A stretch of DNA of 64,000 bases from Chaetoderma sp. LZ-2023a. Lineage: Eukaryota > Mollusca > Caudofoveata > Chaetodermatida > Chaetodermatidae. The stretch lies in the NCBI GenBank assembly GCA_034401795.1, contig JAVVLW010001380.1, positions 124,001 through 188,000 of the forward strand, written 5' to 3'. Of this stretch, positions 63,584 through 64,000 are shown piece after piece (position 1 is the stretch's first letter; each line of letters opens with the position of its first letter). A program made the translations under genes and the position numbers. The notes below the pieces were generated by a model. The model saw nothing but the letters and a program-made list of their open reading frames with translations, made no database searches and was not told the DNA's origin.

Positions 63584-64000
63584 GTAAGCATTTATTACCT
63601 CACCTGGCCTCAAAGGCCAACTGGGCTTATTCCATGAGGACCTTCCGTCAAAGGCCTCAATATTTCAGAATTTATCGAAACCGGTTTTTTGTTCCGTGAT
63701 CTGTGTTGATCAGAAACTGAATTTCATTTCCATCAATAAATCATGTTTATAAATTACAACAATGGGTAACAAATTTTTGGTTCCATAATTTAGCTCATAG
63801 GGCACTGTAGCACGGACCGACCGGATGGGTACTGACCGTCCCAGCTAAAGCTGGGTACAGAACGTCCATTCCAGATTCGCTCCAGGCATACCCCCCCCCC
63901 TGGGTAGGGTAGTACGCGTAAATAAGCCCTATGAGAGAGGTTTTCGTTAAAATCGGCTAAGTCCGATAAAATGCGTGCTGCGCATGCACATGCGTGTGCG
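63584..64000. other. Intron after exon I, nothing recognised
   Basis: AT-rich intron start, then a C run at about 63891-63900 and G/C-rich text to the window end. No exon or named repeat seen. Confidence 0.5.

Overview
The window is animal nuclear DNA: a multi-exon gene with GT-AG introns, many interspersed repeats and microsatellites. It has no bacterial-style operons, rRNA, tRNA or CRISPR. The repeat style (degraded palindromic elements, tandem modules containing 'aaatccaagatggccgcc'-like text, DIRS and Penelope-like retroelements) suggests a marine invertebrate, most likely a mollusc or another lophotrochozoan. That placement is inference; no sequence search was possible.

One host gene runs left to right on the + strand. 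Nine exons at 2106-2175, 10695-10844, 12503-12699, 13173-13397, 21246-21362, 38336-38487, 57855-57978, 62786-62945 and 63378-63583 join with consistent splice phases into about 467 codons. The protein resembles the GH63-like / MGH1-like (alpha/alpha)6-barrel glycoside hydrolases known mainly from bacteria and fungi. Its N-terminal and C-terminal exons lie outside the window.

About 71 percent of the window is seven tyrosine-recombinase retrotransposons of the DIRS group, all in introns and all in the same orientation as the gene: D1 3662-10683, D2 13934-20944, D3 22327-29355, D4 30209-37113, D5 39618-42694 plus 49784-50294 (5'-truncated and split), D6 42695-49780 (a second, divergent family nested inside D5) and D7 50648-57631. 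Full copies are 6.9-7.1 kb. They carry about 190-215 bp inverted terminal repeats, a zinc-ribbon/RGG gag, an RT-RNase H ORF, a tyrosine recombinase ORF with R-HxxR-W-Y residues, and an internal complementary region (ICR) that is the reverse complement of the two outer edges joined through a 3-bp spacer. D3 has all three ORFs open and perfect ends, so it is the best candidate for an active copy; the others carry indels and stops.

Main points for a second look: (1) private sequence variants co-vary between ICR and termini, copy by copy; (2) flanking trinucleotides follow NTT on the left and ANT on the right, and paralogous empty sites exist for several insertions; (3) gag appears to start on a 17-codon (15 in D6) upstream exon spliced over about 0.75 kb; (4) a second reading frame lies open along the whole RT-RNase H gene and runs into the recombinase; (5) a chain of small hairpins is conserved in the 3' non-coding region; (6) D1 ends only 11 nt before a host exon and now supplies much of its 3' splice-site region. 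Between these lie a Penelope-like fragment, two kinds of palindromic MITE-like repeats, several tandem arrays and microsatellites.
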